In this document: positions 35,801 to 47,507 of the stretch, piece after piece
Position numbering within the stretch: position 1 is the first letter of the stretch
How the letters are laid out: every line of letters begins with the position of its first letter
From: Gentiana macrophylla
Taxonomy: Eukaryota; Streptophyta; Magnoliopsida; Gentianales; Gentianaceae
Assembly: GCA_026214975.1 (NCBI GenBank)
Contig: CM047808.1
Coordinates: forward strand, 51,500,321 to 51,564,320
Length of the DNA: 64,000 bases
Direction: 5' to 3'
Notes under the pieces: generated by a model
What the model was told of the DNA's origin: nothing
The model's database searches: none
The model's input: only the letters and a program-made list of their open reading frames with translations
Position numbers and translations under genes: made by a program

Positions 35801-38116
35801 ATCCAACGCTTGAATTAATTATCATCGTATGATGAAACATCATATTGGATCGTATTCAATGTCATGAGCTTCGCTTTCATTAATAATTAAAGCCTTGGAC
35901 TACTCCATCAAATATGTAGTCTCCTTGTCTCTAACTATTATAACGGGATTGCTCGTGTCATTGTTTATTTTAAAAGGATTAAAATTACTTAACCCTATTT
36001 GAGAACGTTTCTCAAAAAAGGTAATGATCATAATTTGGTTTCACTAATCGAGAATTAAACATAAATATAAAGTTTGCTAAAACTACAACATAAAAATAAA
36101 GATAAAAGAGTGTTGTTGTTTATACACGCAAAATCAAAAATGGTCTTTTGATTTATGATATTGCTCCCACTAGTCAACTACTCCCAATTGACTTTCAAGT
36201 ATCTTTCAAAATTCTTTAGTGGCCAAGATCCCATCGGTTACCCCGATTCCCGACGAGGGCCGATCAACCGAATAATTCAAAGGTATGTAACACTTACCAA
36301 TCACATCTCTATGTGACTCTTGGTGGTTGACTAGTCAACTCTTTGACAATTCACATCTTTATGTGGTAGTCAACCCCTTGCCTCTAGAATAAGACGGTCC
36401 TGACGAGGGCCAATCACCGCAATACTCTTGTCAACTCATAACCCAATATTAGCGAGATCTCATACGATCATATCTCAATAACGACGATATACCCGTGGTA
36501 GGTCAACTCCCGACGAGGGCCGATCAGTTGGATCCGAACAAAGGCTCTTCACCGTCGCTATAATATTGGGAGACAATATTTCGACTTGATTTTTGTCGTG
36601 GAAGTATTTACGTAAATTAATTCACTTAATTAATTTTAATTACGGTCTCATCAAAAATATCTATCTCTATAGACATACATCCTACACATTTATCTAGATC
36701 GTGCCTAGTCATTCATCTATCGTATCGTATAAAATAAATACAAGCACAAAATAAATAAATGCGTAAAGTAACCGGTATGATCATGGACTTTTCCTAGGTG
36801 CGGTTTCGAATACAAACTGACGAAACCGCGGGTCACAATCTAAAGGTAGCTGCAACCGCCAATATGATTTTTAATGCTCAATTCTCCAATGGGATCTTTA
36901 TTTTCTTCTCTTTCTTTGGTCTCCATCTTCTGCTCCATTCTTGTTACATTTAATTCTATCTAAAAAAATAAATACACCCACCGTACACGGGGGGAGCTAA
37001 CGGGAATGGGATAAATGCAGAAAATAAACTAGGTCACGTTCTTCATAACGGCCTAGGATAATTTTTTAAACCAACAGAAAAATTAAATCATTCACATCTA
37101 TCATATCGGTCGAGTCCATGATCAATCGGGGTCCATATAATAATATTATATCTACTATATCTAATCCATATAATAACATCTTATGAAAAAGATAAAATTA
37201 AAATTTAACTACTTGCGTCTTAATTAATCAATTAACATTTAATCTATTAAATAATTTTATCCAATCAATTAACTAATTAACATTTAATCAATTAATGACT
37301 TTAATCGAAATAAAATTAATGATTAATTTTAAACGATTTTAATTTTAATTTTATTTAATTAGAACTATTCCAAAACTAAATCAAAATTAAAATTATGTCT
37401 CTTTTGTTTCTTTCCTTTTGATTCCTAATCAAAATGGATGCCTTTGGTTTTCTAAACCAAAAGGCATATTCCTAAACCAAATTTGGTTTAGGCCTGGCCA
37501 CTTTCCAAAATCAAAATTTTGGAAGTGGCCTAGGCCTTTTACAAATCAAATATTTGAAAAGTGCCTAGGCCTATTCAAAATCAAATATTTGGAAAGGCCA
37601 AATAATTTTGGTTTAGGCCTGGCCATTTTCCAAAATCAAAATTTTGGAAGTGGCCTAGGCCTAGGCCTTTTCCCAAATCAAATATTTGGAAATGACCTAG
37701 GCCTATTCCAAACAAAGTTTGGAAATGTCATTATTATTTTAATGCCATATGGCATCCCAATGGCATCCCAATGGCCCAAACTATTTGAACCATTGGTTAG
37801 CGACATGACACAACTAAACAAAAGAGGAATTACCAATCACAACTATGAACCATATTGAATCACAAAATACACAAAACAAAAATTTGGAGATCCGTCAGCA
37901 TTGACCGGTCAACCGACTGCCGGCAGTAGGTTGCCCTGCTACCGCCGCCGCCGGTGGTGGTGCCGCCGCCAGTCGGCCGAGCACCACCCGATCTCCTTTT
38001 TTTTCTTTTCATGTATCACTTTTGCGAATCAAAAATCTTTCATCTTTTAATTACGTGATTTAAACGATAAAATTAACTACGCAAATTAACATGCTTATTG
38101 CTTAAGCTCGAAGCTC
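32807..38116 (-). other. LARD-B non-coding internal region
   Basis: About 5.3 kb with no frame above about 150 codons and no copia or gypsy motif. Near the primer-site end it holds a motif CCGACGAGGGCCGATCA in three forms (near 36251, 36391, 36510), an array of consecutive hairpins (37430-37740), and a short GC-rich stretch with CCGCCGCCGCCGGTGGTGG near 37943. The 146-codon plus-strand frame at 37418-37858 lies on the hairpin array and is probably incidental. Confidence 0.75.
37430..37740. repeat. array of consecutive inverted repeats (GGCCTAGGCC-linked hairpins)
   Basis: Four to five hairpins follow each other. Examples: TTCCAAAAT with ATTTTGGAA (near 37503 and 37630), and CAAAT with ATTTG stems flanked by CTTTTCC and GGAAATG. 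They are joined by GGCCTAGGCC, itself a palindrome. They lie 0.4-0.7 kb behind the primer site in element orientation, in the leader. Confidence 0.85.
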
Positions 38117-38128
38117 GCTCCGATACCA
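38117..38128 (-). other. LARD-B primer binding site, initiator tRNA-Met (complement)
   Basis: GCTCCGATACCA is the complement of TGGTATCGGAGC and directly borders the right LTR. Confidence 0.88.
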
Positions 38129-38817
38129 CTTTTAGGAAATCTACGCGAACGCAAATGAATTCAAAATTTTATTTCCTATCGACCCAAGATCGACTTTCGT
38201 TTAAGCAATAAACAAATAAAGAAGAGACGGTGGCTACCTTGGTTGATCTATAAGATCGACGCTTTGACCGTCTAAGGAGAGTAGTTCGCATAGAGCCGCC
38301 CAAGTGTTCGGCCTCACCGCTAGTCCACACGAACAGCCCCGGAATCCCATCATGGATTGCTATTGGAAAAATCCGGTTGCTAGACCGGCCTTTTTCCCCT
38401 CTCTCCAACTCTCTATAGGATGCTCTCTATTTTACACAAGAACTATGAGCTCTTGCAATTGTGATGTACAAAAGAGCTTGACACCCACATCTTATTTATA
38501 GTGTAGGGGGCGCCCCATCTATGTGTGGAGGAGAAGAAAACCTTTTTCCCAATAAAATAAGGAAAATATAATTGATTGATTTATCTCATTTATTATAATA
38601 TCTCATATTAAATAAATCTAGGATATTGTCAATATCTTATAAGAATATTTCCAAGAAATTGTCAATATCTAATATTGACTATCTTTATTATATTACCATA
38701 AATCAATTTACACATGTATATATATCACATATATATTATTACACATATAAATCTATAAATATATTTTGGAAACAACTAAGCACATGCACATCCAATGTGC
38801 ACCACACGTGAAGCACA

Positions 38818-38822
<5 letters not shown>

Positions 38823-38891
<69 letters not shown>
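38823..38891. repeat. (TA)n microsatellite within the LARD-B right LTR
   Basis: About 34 units; the tract continues after the insertion at 42627-42651. The same tract in the left LTR has about 13 units. Confidence 0.93.
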
Positions 38892-38892
<1 letters not shown>

Positions 38893-40389
38893 TAGGTGTA
38901 TCCAATTAATGCGTTACACGCTCGTTGGTGTTCGTTGTTGTTTTTGGTTTGGTCTCTGTAGGTGTTATGTCGGTGGCTTTATGCATTAGAGAGGGAGACG
39001 GTAGAAATTTCTTTCTTTGGCCCTCATTGTGAGAGATGGTCTTAAGCCTAGAACCATGCTTGAATCTTTAGGGTTTCATCAACCAAATTAAATTGCACAA
39101 CATCCTCACCAGTGGAAGCCTATGAAATTGAATTCTCAACTCAGTGAAAGAAACATTTGAAGTATGATGAAAGTAAATTTTAGGGATCATGATCTTCAGA
39201 ATATTTAAGCTTCTATCAATAGGGATGGAAGTGAAAACTATTAAATATTCAAATTAGTTTAGGGTGAAGTAAGAAAAGATAGACTTTTGCATAAGCAAAT
39301 AAGGCTGGAGAATTTATTACTATACTAATTATTAAGTTCCAAATGTACAACATTGATTTGGAAAACACAAAGAACCAGCCTTATAACAACATTGGAAAGG
39401 AAATTGTTAGAATGGTGCTAATAATGAAAATTAAATAAATCATTTATTTATTCTTCAGCCTTGAAAGGCAGTGATTTCAAATCCCATGTGCTAATAAAAT
39501 TTTAGAAGATGAATTTACTCTTTAATGGAAATCGGCTTCAAGAAAGCATCACAGCTTGAATCCTACGGCATGAAACCATTACTCTGACGCCGTAGGGTGT
39601 GTACAAATTCATCCTTGGTTAAATTATTAATCTGTGTCATTCAAACATGGAAAGGGGGAAACAAATATAAAACTGAAAACCAACATCAATGAACAAGCTA
39701 AACATCAGAAACCTGTTTCAGATCTTCCTCAATCACGGGGATTGAAATTGATATCTCAGATCAAGACCACGAGACTTAATTGTCGCTCTATCATAAGCGC
39801 TGGTCTTGGCAAATGCTCACAATATAAGACAAATACCTTAAAGCTTAAAAATAGCAAGAAATTATGATTTGTGATAAAATAACTTGGCTATCCAACATAC
39901 GAAATAGGCAGCCAATTACTTTTATATAGGCCACACAAGAACATGGTTGTATTTAATATTTATGTAGGATACTCACATTCGTTCTCATGTAGAAAATTAT
40001 AAGGTAAAACTTTGAAACAACAAAACAGAGGAAGATGGTAGACCTTTGTGAAGAATCACAAGATCCACATCCTTGTCATGGTAGATTGAAGGACTCTGAG
40101 GCCCCATAAACAGGATAAAGCAAGGCACGTCTTCCCTCTCCATTGGTAAGAGGAATAACAATGCCTTGTCACCATCATTTTCTTCATTGAGTAAGCTAGA
40201 CTGTAAGATGAATTTAAGAGAAAAGAAGCATATCAGTTAGATATAATGTCAGAAGTCAGAATACTTAATGTTCCGTATGGTACTTGCGTAAGTATAACAA
40301 ATGCTAAAAGGTAGTCCTCAAAGGCGAAGAACAACAACAATGGTAACCTGAAAAAGGCTTGAGGAGTTAGGTTATTTGTAAGAATAATT

Positions 40390-40860
40390 TCAACCATATA
40401 AAAAAACATTACTTACTGCAACAATAATTATTTTTATTATGACATCTATTGTTGATCCAACACTGGTCTCTCCATGGACGTATAACAGACAAATTTGAGA
40501 AATGTTGAACAATATCCCAACTGAAGAACATTTAGGACAAAAGAAATACCGCGTTCCATACGTAAGGCCTCCATTCCAAACATTTGAAGTAGATGGAATC
40601 CCAAGAAACAATAAAGTGTGAAAAGAAAGTACGAATCATCCAACAATGTTCCAATTTTGCTCTAAATTTCAAAGATGTCAATGACAGAGTGCAAGAACCA
40701 ATAAGAGACGCAATTGAAATCACCACATCGGTGACAATGAAAAGCAGAAAAAGGTAATGGATTGTTATCGGATTTACCTCGGTAATATTTGCATTTTATC
40801 ATGGAAACCAAACTTGTGCAGCAGTCGGTGATGAAGAATGCTACTATCCAGGTTGTCAAA
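40390..40860 (-). pseudogene. possible captured gene fragment in Helitron-like insertion 2
   Basis: On the minus strand several frames look more protein-like than their surroundings: a hydrophobic start (TWIVAFFITDCCTSLVSMIK), then CHRCGDFNCVS, which has a CxxC zinc-binding look, and later GTRYFFCPKCSSVG with a second CxxC. They lie in different frames separated by possible intron borders. Helitrons often carry gene pieces, and a replication-protein-A-like zinc region is conceivable, but I cannot assign the family. Confidence 0.25.
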
Positions 40861-41729
40861 GTCTGGAAATGAAAATAGCAACAGAAGGGGAAAAAAGGGA
40901 GAATTACTACTACAAATCAAGGATGCCATATTCTCACCCATGGTCACATAAGCCTTTTCATATCAGCACAACTTGAGCTCGGATGCTCTCGCCCCTAGCT
41001 CCGAACCTCTCTTTCTTTTCTTTGTTGTACTTAGGATGAGAAGGTGAAAAATTGAAGCAAAAGAGACTTTTTACACTCCTTTCGGTAAATTATCGCATGA
41101 ATCAAAGCATGTCAGCAAACAATCAAATATCTCACAAATCTCGCAACGCTATTTGTCATGTCTCTCGTTTCTGCATAACTAAATGGAGGAAAGAACATAA
41201 TAGAAGAAGAGTCTAAGCTTTTACCATTTTAGAAATTCCTCAAACTCCCGATCTGCATGCACTGAAACGACAAGAGACATAAAAATCATCATTAGCTTAA
41301 ATTTGGGGAGGAGAGGAGACGGAAAAAGAGGAATGCATTGGTGCATGCATGTTCATGGTAGTAGTATTCCATGTAATGTGTACAATATATTACAGTTAAC
41401 TGTAGTATGTAATGTGTAGAGGTCTAGCCAAAGGATGTTCTCCAATGACATGTAATATATCTTGCAGCTTACCACAAGTTCAGTGCTAAGAACCGTGATT
41501 ATCTATCTGATTTGGTCTTATTCACAACAAGTTTAGTTAATCATTTATTTGGTTTCTCCCCGGCTAATTGCAACTTGCTCACATATACTTTAATGAATTC
41601 TTTCTTTTATTTATTCTGCCAAGCAGAGGCAATAATCTTCAATTACCAAAAACAATTGGTATTACACTGGAAATACATATAGAATTGCACACTTAAGCAA
41701 AGAAAAGAAAAGTGGAAAAATAAAAGGCC

Positions 41730-42560
41730 AGGCGAGGAGAATTTATGGAGAGTCAGTAAAATTTATGTGCTCAATCAATTCAACCCCGTTCTCAAGGCTT
41801 GATGAATACCCGAGATATATGAAGGAACAACAATTAATACCCATCCAAAAGAAGAAGAAGAAAAGTATAAGCAAAAACTTAGGAGAATTTGGAGAGCCAG
41901 TAAAAATTTAAAACCAAGCAATTCGACCCCTTTCTTAGGGCTTCATGAAGGCTCGAGATATATCAACAACAATTAATAGTCGGAGAAGATAAGAAGACCA
42001 AGGAGAAGAAGGAATTCAATAAAATTTTACAGTAAGAACAAAACCCGACTCTTGGATAATGTGAAATGTGGTTCCAAAATCCACTGTGCTGCAGATATGT
42101 CAAAGCATAAGGACTGCTCATATGTTATCCTCATCGCAATCGAAGCCACTGAGGAGAAAACGATTGGAGCAAGAAGGAGGCGGAGCCACCACTACGAAGC
42201 ACGGAAATTTATTCAGCCAAGCAATTCAACACCTTTCTTTCGATTTGATGGATAATCGGAATATGAAGAGTTGTGATTAATACCCAAAAAAAATAAAAGA
42301 TTAGCTTAGAAGAAGAAATAATTTATTGCATAATTTAAAAAAAAAAACGGAGGAAGAAAGAAGAAAACCTGATTCTTCACTGAGTTGGAATGTGGTTTCC
42401 AAAGCCACCGTTCATCAGCTATCTTCAAGCATAAGGATTATTGAGCTGTCAACCTCACCACAGCAGCAGACACGGAGAAGCAAACAATTGGACCGGCAAA
42501 GAGACAGAGCAACCACCGGCAAACACGTATTCTCCACATCATTAGCAGGTGTAAAGCGGA
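41730..42560 (+). repeat. diverged tandem duplication inside Helitron-like insertion 2
   Basis: AGCAATTCRACMCCTTTCTT with GGCTTGATGAA or a similar continuation occurs near 41775, 41918 and 42218. A longer pair around AATGTGGTTCCAAAATCCAC (42066) and AATGTGGTTTCCAAAGCCAC (42390) continues through AAGCATAAGGA. Units are about 150-320 bp. Confidence 0.65.
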
Positions 42561-42625
42561 AAAAGCACAAAACGCCAAAATAGAACGACTAACATGTAAA
42601 TATATATAAGTACTTCAAAGATATG

Positions 42626-42626
<1 letters not shown>

Positions 42627-42651
<25 letters not shown>
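42627..42651. repeat. (TA)n microsatellite, right of insertion 2
   Basis: It continues the tract that ends at 38891 and leads back into LARD-B LTR sequence (TTAATATCTAATATTAATATA). Confidence 0.9.
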
Positions 42652-42656
<5 letters not shown>

Positions 42657-43915
42657 TCTAATATTAATATATGGTAATACCATTAATTAAATTGCGCAGT
42701 CCAAGTGTATCTTATACACTTCAATGTGGCGCCCCATATAGCCAAATATTGGCTTCTGGAATATTCTCTAATTAATATAATATTATTACTATCTTGTATT
42801 TAATTTATTCATAATAAATAATTACCACCATATTAATTTATCACTATAACCTTTATAGTCGTGAGATAAAATTTTCTTATTTGGTTATCATCTATAACCA
42901 CATTTTAATCCGGCTAGATGTTCTTATGTGTGTGACCCGATAGGCTTCGAATATGTTGGCCGTAGACACAAAGTGCAAATTACTTAAAATGCCCTTCATG
43001 CCTAACGATCATGGGATAGCGTTTAGCAACACACCGTGACCCCAATCATCGGAAGAGTCAAATGCAATGACTACTACCTTTCATGTGAAACGATTATCGT
43101 GTAACTTACAATCCTATATCGTAATAATATCCATACAACAGACGTCGTCGAATGTCAAACATTAACGACCGTATCTTATAATCTAGATATCATGCTCTCT
43201 CGAAATAACTTATTTACTCCCACTTTGCAAAGATTCACGAGAGCTAGACATTCCTTATAAGAAGGCCATTTCGGATATTCGATCCCAATCATAGGATACG
43301 CGATTCCCGGATCGACCAATCATGTATACTCCGTGATGCTTCAAAGATCACACCCAATCACTACCGCATGATCGCCCGCGGCTGGGGGAAACCTCAATAG
43401 TGTCAAAGCATGACAATCCACACCGTGATGCCATGAAGACTCCTGTCCAAAGGATAATTACACAACCGCCACATAGTGTGACACTTAATGTAAGTGGGTC
43501 AGTCTAACGTACGCATTCTCTAATACACGCCCACGCACGGTACCCAAGTGTCTCTACACTTTGATAGACGAGATCTATCCTCGCCCTTAAAGATGTAAGA
43601 CATCTAATACGTGCTAGCATGTTCATACTATCAATGCCCTGTTTAATAGTACATCAGCCTAGAGACATTTAAGTATCAAACTTATTAAAGTGATTAGAGA
43701 TCTCATCAACCATAATCGCCTATCATGGTTTCTCTATCACAGTTTAATACTAAGGACGTTATCATATAACAATTCATAATTGGTTCACTAAAAGAACAAA
43801 TATATGACAATAGAAAAGCCATTTAATATGTGTATAAACATAAAGAAATAGTAGAAATGATCCGACCCGGTCGGATCCGGTCCAACCCGATTGGGTTTAG
43901 GACACTATTCCAACA

Positions 43916-44464
43916 GTCTGATACTTTGACAGTGGATGTTCCAGACATATGACAAAGAATAAGCACTGGTTGTCAAATTTTGTGGCAAAGGATGGTCCAA
44001 GAGTGAATTTTGGCAACAAGAACACACCAGGATACACAAGAGGATATGGCACACTTGTGAGAAATGGATTAACAATCAAGAATGTTGCATATGTGGAAGG
44101 ACTGGACTACAATCTACTGAGCACTGGACAATTTTGTGACATGGGTTACAAGGTCACTTTTGATAAAGGCACATGTATTGTCATTAGTGAAAGAGGTGAT
44201 CAAGTTGTGTTGGCTGGAAGAAGACAACAAAACATGTATGTTGTGGATTGGTCTACTGCTGTTCCAGAAACTTTCCTGATTGTGCATACCAAGTTAGAAC
44301 TTAATTGGTTATGGCATAAGAAGTTAAATCATCTAAATTTTTATGATATCAATCAGTTGGTGAAGAAGAAACTGGTGATTGGTTTACCTGAGATCACATT
44401 CAAGAAGGATGTTATATGTGATGCTTGTCAGCAAGGTAAACAAACAAAATTAAGCTTCAAGTAA
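43916..44464 (+). pseudogene. pol: copia protease and integrase zinc-finger region (broken)
   Basis: The frame resumes with YFDSGCSRHMT: Asp at 43928-43930 is the catalytic DSG of the copia aspartic protease. The codon before Tyr is TGA (43919-43921), where the family has Trp (TGG), so one change has made a stop. The N-terminal integrase zinc finger follows: LWHKKLNHLNF supplies two His and CDACQQGK two Cys (HHCC). TAA at 44462-44464 ends the frame just before the integrase core, but the next frame continues in phase, so this too is a point lesion. Confidence 0.9.
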
Positions 44465-45331
44465 AAAACAAAGCAATCAACAAAAACAGTTTTGGAGCTG
44501 ATGCACATGGATCTTTTTGGGCCAGTAACACCAACAAGTGTAACAGGAAAGAAGTACACTTTAGTAGTTGTGGATGATTATTCAAGATACACTTGGGTAG
44601 TATTCATGAACAAGAAAAGTGAAACACTTCAAAAGATGCCTGAACTTTTGAAGAGATTGCAAAATGAGAAAAGTTTGACAGTAGTGAAGATCAAATCAAA
44701 TAAGGGTACTGAATTTCTCAACAAAGTTACAAGAGAATATTGTGATCAAAATGGTGTACTACATCAACTTGCTGCTGCTGGTACACCTCAGCAAAATGGG
44801 GTTGCTGAAAGAAGAAACAGGACTTTGAAAGAAGCAGGAAGGACTATGATTTGTGAAGCATTATTGCCTGAAAGATATTGGGCTGAAAAAGTTAATATAG
44901 CATGCTATACACAAAATAGAACCTCAGTGAACAAGAAGCTGCTGAAGACACCTTATGAGATTTGGAATGGAAGGAAACCTAATGTATCTTAATTTCATCC
45001 ATTTGGAAGCAAATGTTTTATTTTAAATCATAAGGAACAATTGAAGACATTCCAACCAAAATCAGATGAAGGAATCTTCTTGGGATATTCTTCTGTCAGC
45101 AAGGAATTTAGGGTACTGAACAAAAGGACACTGAAACATGAAGAAACAATACATGTTGTATTTGATGAACCTAAGTTCACTGGAATGGAAGATGAAGATT
45201 CAGAACCTGCTGAGAATCAACAAGTCACTGATCCAGAATGTGTTGATGTTTTGGAAAGATTTAATGACTTAAAGGTTTTCGACTCGCCTCGCTTGAACCC
45301 CCGCGGCAACACTCATCGATGCAACAACTGA
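44465..45331 (+). pseudogene. pol: copia integrase core (broken, active-site Asp lost)
   Basis: HMDLFGP gives the first catalytic Asp and QNGVAERRNR the catalytic Glu. The second Asp, normally in a RSDNGTEF-like motif, is Asn here (KSNKGTEF), so strand transfer should be lost even without stops. A stop at 44990-44992 cuts the frame; the next part holds the conserved FHPFGSKCF and GIFLGYS region of copia integrases. The segment ends in an odd CG-rich stretch (45281-45320) where the frame is lost. Confidence 0.9.
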
Positions 45332-46430
45332 AGCAGTTCAAGGATCTGCTGAACCCCTTGCTGAAGCAACAGCAGACCCTACTGAAGATGATGTTCCTGA
45401 GAATCAATCTAACCAAAATCCACAATGGTTAAAGGATCACCCTGCTGAGCAAGTTATTGGCAATATACAGCAAGGTGTGAGGACTAGAAGACAATTAGAA
45501 GCAATGTTTACATGTTTTCTTTCTCAAATGGAACCTAAAGTTGTTGAAGAAGCAATATCATATCCTGATTGGATAATTGCTATGCAAGAAGAATTGAATG
45601 AATTTGAAAGAAATCAAGTTTGGACACTAGTGGAAAGACCTAATCATGCAAATATAATTGGTACAAAATGGGTATACAGAAACAAATTGGATGAATCTGG
45701 TACCATTGTGAGGAATAAGGCTAGACTAGTAGCAGAAGGAATAGATTTTGATGAAACATATGCCCCTGTTGCAAGATTGGAAGCTATAAGATTATTCTTG
45801 GCATATGCTGCATACAAAAACTTTAAGGTATATCAGATGGATGTCAAAAGTGTATTTTTGAACGGCATTCTTGAAGTGGAGGTGTATGTTCAGCAACCTC
45901 CTGGTTTTGAAGTTAAAGATCAAGAAGATAAAGTGTACAAACTCAATAAAGCACTTTATGGTTTGAAACAAGCACCAAGAGCATGGTATGAGACCCTATC
46001 TCAATTATTGGTGGATAATGGCTTTACCAAAGGTACCATTGACAAGACTCTTTTCAGAATCAATGAAGGAAACAGCACCCTGCTGGTAAAGATTTATGTT
46101 GATGACATAATTTTTGGTTCTGAAAATGAATTATTATGTGAAAAGTTTACTAATCTGATGAAAAGTAAATTCCAAATGAGTATGATAGGAGAAATGAACT
46201 ACCTTTTGGGATTGCAAGTCAAACAAATGAAAGATGGAATCTTCATTCATCAAACTAAGTATATCAAAGAGCTACTGAAGAAATTTGGTATGGAAAATAG
46301 CACCAAGGTATCTACTCCTATGAGTACAAACATTAGATTGGTTGAAGACAAAGAAGCCAAAGATGTTGATCAGACCTTATACAAAAGGATGATAGGCATC
46401 ATTGTGACTTCTTATCGCCAAACAGACTGA
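45332..46430 (+). pseudogene. pol: copia reverse transcriptase (broken)
   Basis: The leader up to GVRTRRQL is typical of copia RT starts. Core motifs: [48 protein letters not shown] (first catalytic Asp), [14 protein letters not shown], and [11 protein letters not shown] with the YVDD active site at about 46095-46106. Six residues between ARLVA and EGID (usually QGYxQE) are missing, an in-frame 18-bp deletion. The end is shifted: [16 protein letters not shown] replaces the usual MIGSLLYLTASRPD. The longest continuous frame is 317 codons, the best preserved part of the element. Confidence 0.94.
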
Positions 46431-47045
46431 TATATCATTTGTTGTAGGTGTTTGTGCAAGATTTCAATCAAAACCTAAGGAAAGTCATTTAGTCAGCAAA
46501 TAAAAGGATTCTCAAGTATCTAAAAGAGACTTTGGATGTAGGAATTTGGTATTCAAAAGATGGAACCTTCAAGGTTATATCCTACTCAGATTCTGATTAT
46601 GCTGGTTGCAAAATTGATAGAAAAAGCACCACAGGAACTTGTCAGTTGATGGGAAATAGACTAGTTTCCTGGTTTAGCAAGAAACAGAATTCAATATCAA
46701 CTTCCACTGGCTTTGGTCGAATACATTGTTTCTTGGAAAGCTCTTTGTGCACAAATACTTTGGTTAAGACAACAGTTAAGGGATTATGGGATTGAAGAAA
46801 GAGAGATTCCTATAATGTGTGATAACACAAGTGCAATTGCAATCACCAAAAATCCTGTTTTGCACTCAAGAACCAAGCACATTGATGTGAGACATCATTT
46901 TATAAGAGATCATGTTGAAAAGAAAGATGTGGTGGTTCCTTACATCCCTACTGAAGATCAACTTGCTGATATCTTCACAAAACCATTAGATAGTGAAAGA
47001 TTTACTAAACTGGGGACTGAACTTGGAATTATAAAAGTTGACTGA
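46431..47045 (+). pseudogene. pol: copia RNase H (broken)
   Basis: It continues with DISFVVGVCARFQ-like sequence in a shifted frame, then YSDSDYAGCKIDRKSTTGTC and SWFSKKQNSIS, the RNase H core, with a frame change where the family has STAEAEY. The last frame (46713-47045) holds MCDNTSAI, HSRTKHIDVRHHFIRDHVE and QLADIFTKPLD and ends in TGA at 47043-47045, the normal copia pol end. Confidence 0.92.
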
Positions 47046-47082
47046 TACATCATTGATTAGCGATTAGTAATGGGAATTCACC

Positions 47083-47252
47083 AAGGGATTAGTCTTTGCT
47101 ATGTTGGGTGAGCTCACTTAGGAGATTAGTCATTGGTATCAACAATTCCATGTACTTATTTATGTTTGGACAATTGAGCAAATGAATTTGCTAAGGGGAT
47201 TGGTCTTTGTCATGTTGGGTGAGCTCACTTGACAGATCAGCCATTGGTATTA
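47083..47252 (+). repeat. two tandem ~110-bp units behind pol
   Basis: GGGATTRGTCTTTG, ATGTTGGGTGAGCTCACTT and CATTGGTAT recur at 47085-47141 and 47195-47252. They lie in the non-coding gap between pol and the third ORF. Confidence 0.8.
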
Positions 47253-47507
47253 AACTTCATCTTGTATTATCAGTTGGACAAAACAAGAAGAATTGAAGAT
47301 TAGAAAAGTGACTTTGTCGCCAGGATATCGAGATTTCATTTGTCAGGCAGTCGAATCAAGCTTCATCGATGACAAAGTCTGCTGAGGCATACGTTACAGT
47401 CAAACTTTAACAAAAGTCAAAAAGCAAAAACCGGGATATTTATATTATCTTTATAACCTCAGTTACACGATCTAACGGTTACAACTCTTTATGGATAAGT
47501 TATGGTC

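Larger units (their letters stand above)
38892..42626 (-). mobile_element. Helitron-like insertion 2 (3.7 kb)
   Basis: Read on the minus strand it starts with TC after an A (complement GA at 42625-42626, then T) and ends with CTAG before T (complement A at 38891, CTAG at 38892-38895). It lies in a TA tract with no target duplication. A weak stem GCGT/ACGC (38911-38921) sits near the CTAG end, poorer and further off than in Helitron 1, so the hairpin has decayed or the class is wrong. The missing segment of the partner LTR defines both borders independently. The interior differs from LARD-B and has no RepHel. Confidence 0.6.
30812..43915 (-). mobile_element. LARD-B: non-coding LTR retrotransposon, antisense in copia pol
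   Basis: Ends TGTTAGGAAATC and CCAACA; perfect duplication GTCTG at 30807-30811 and 43916-43920. The minus orientation is shown by the complement of a primer site (GCTCCGATACCA, 38117-38128) beside the right LTR and the complement of a polypurine tract beside the left LTR. Internal 32790-38129 has no retroelement protein. The right LTR is split by a Helitron-like insertion (38892-42626). Removing one GTCTG copy joins the broken pol, which confirms the boundaries. Confidence 0.9.
38130..43915 (-). repeat. LARD-B LTR, right (5' LTR), split by an insertion
   Basis: LTR sequence covers 38130-38891 and 42627-43915, about 2.05 kb in all, matching the left LTR. The inner end reads TTTTAGGAAATC where the left LTR has TGTTAGGAAATC, so the terminal dinucleotide has decayed. 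TATA box complement TTATTTATA at 38492-38500. The insertion lies in the (TA)n tract of the LTR. Confidence 0.88.

Noticed and set aside
37418..37858. 146-codon plus-strand frame
   Set aside because: It lies on the inverted-repeat array of the LARD-B leader, on the strand opposite to the element; its repeats follow the hairpins and resemble no protein.
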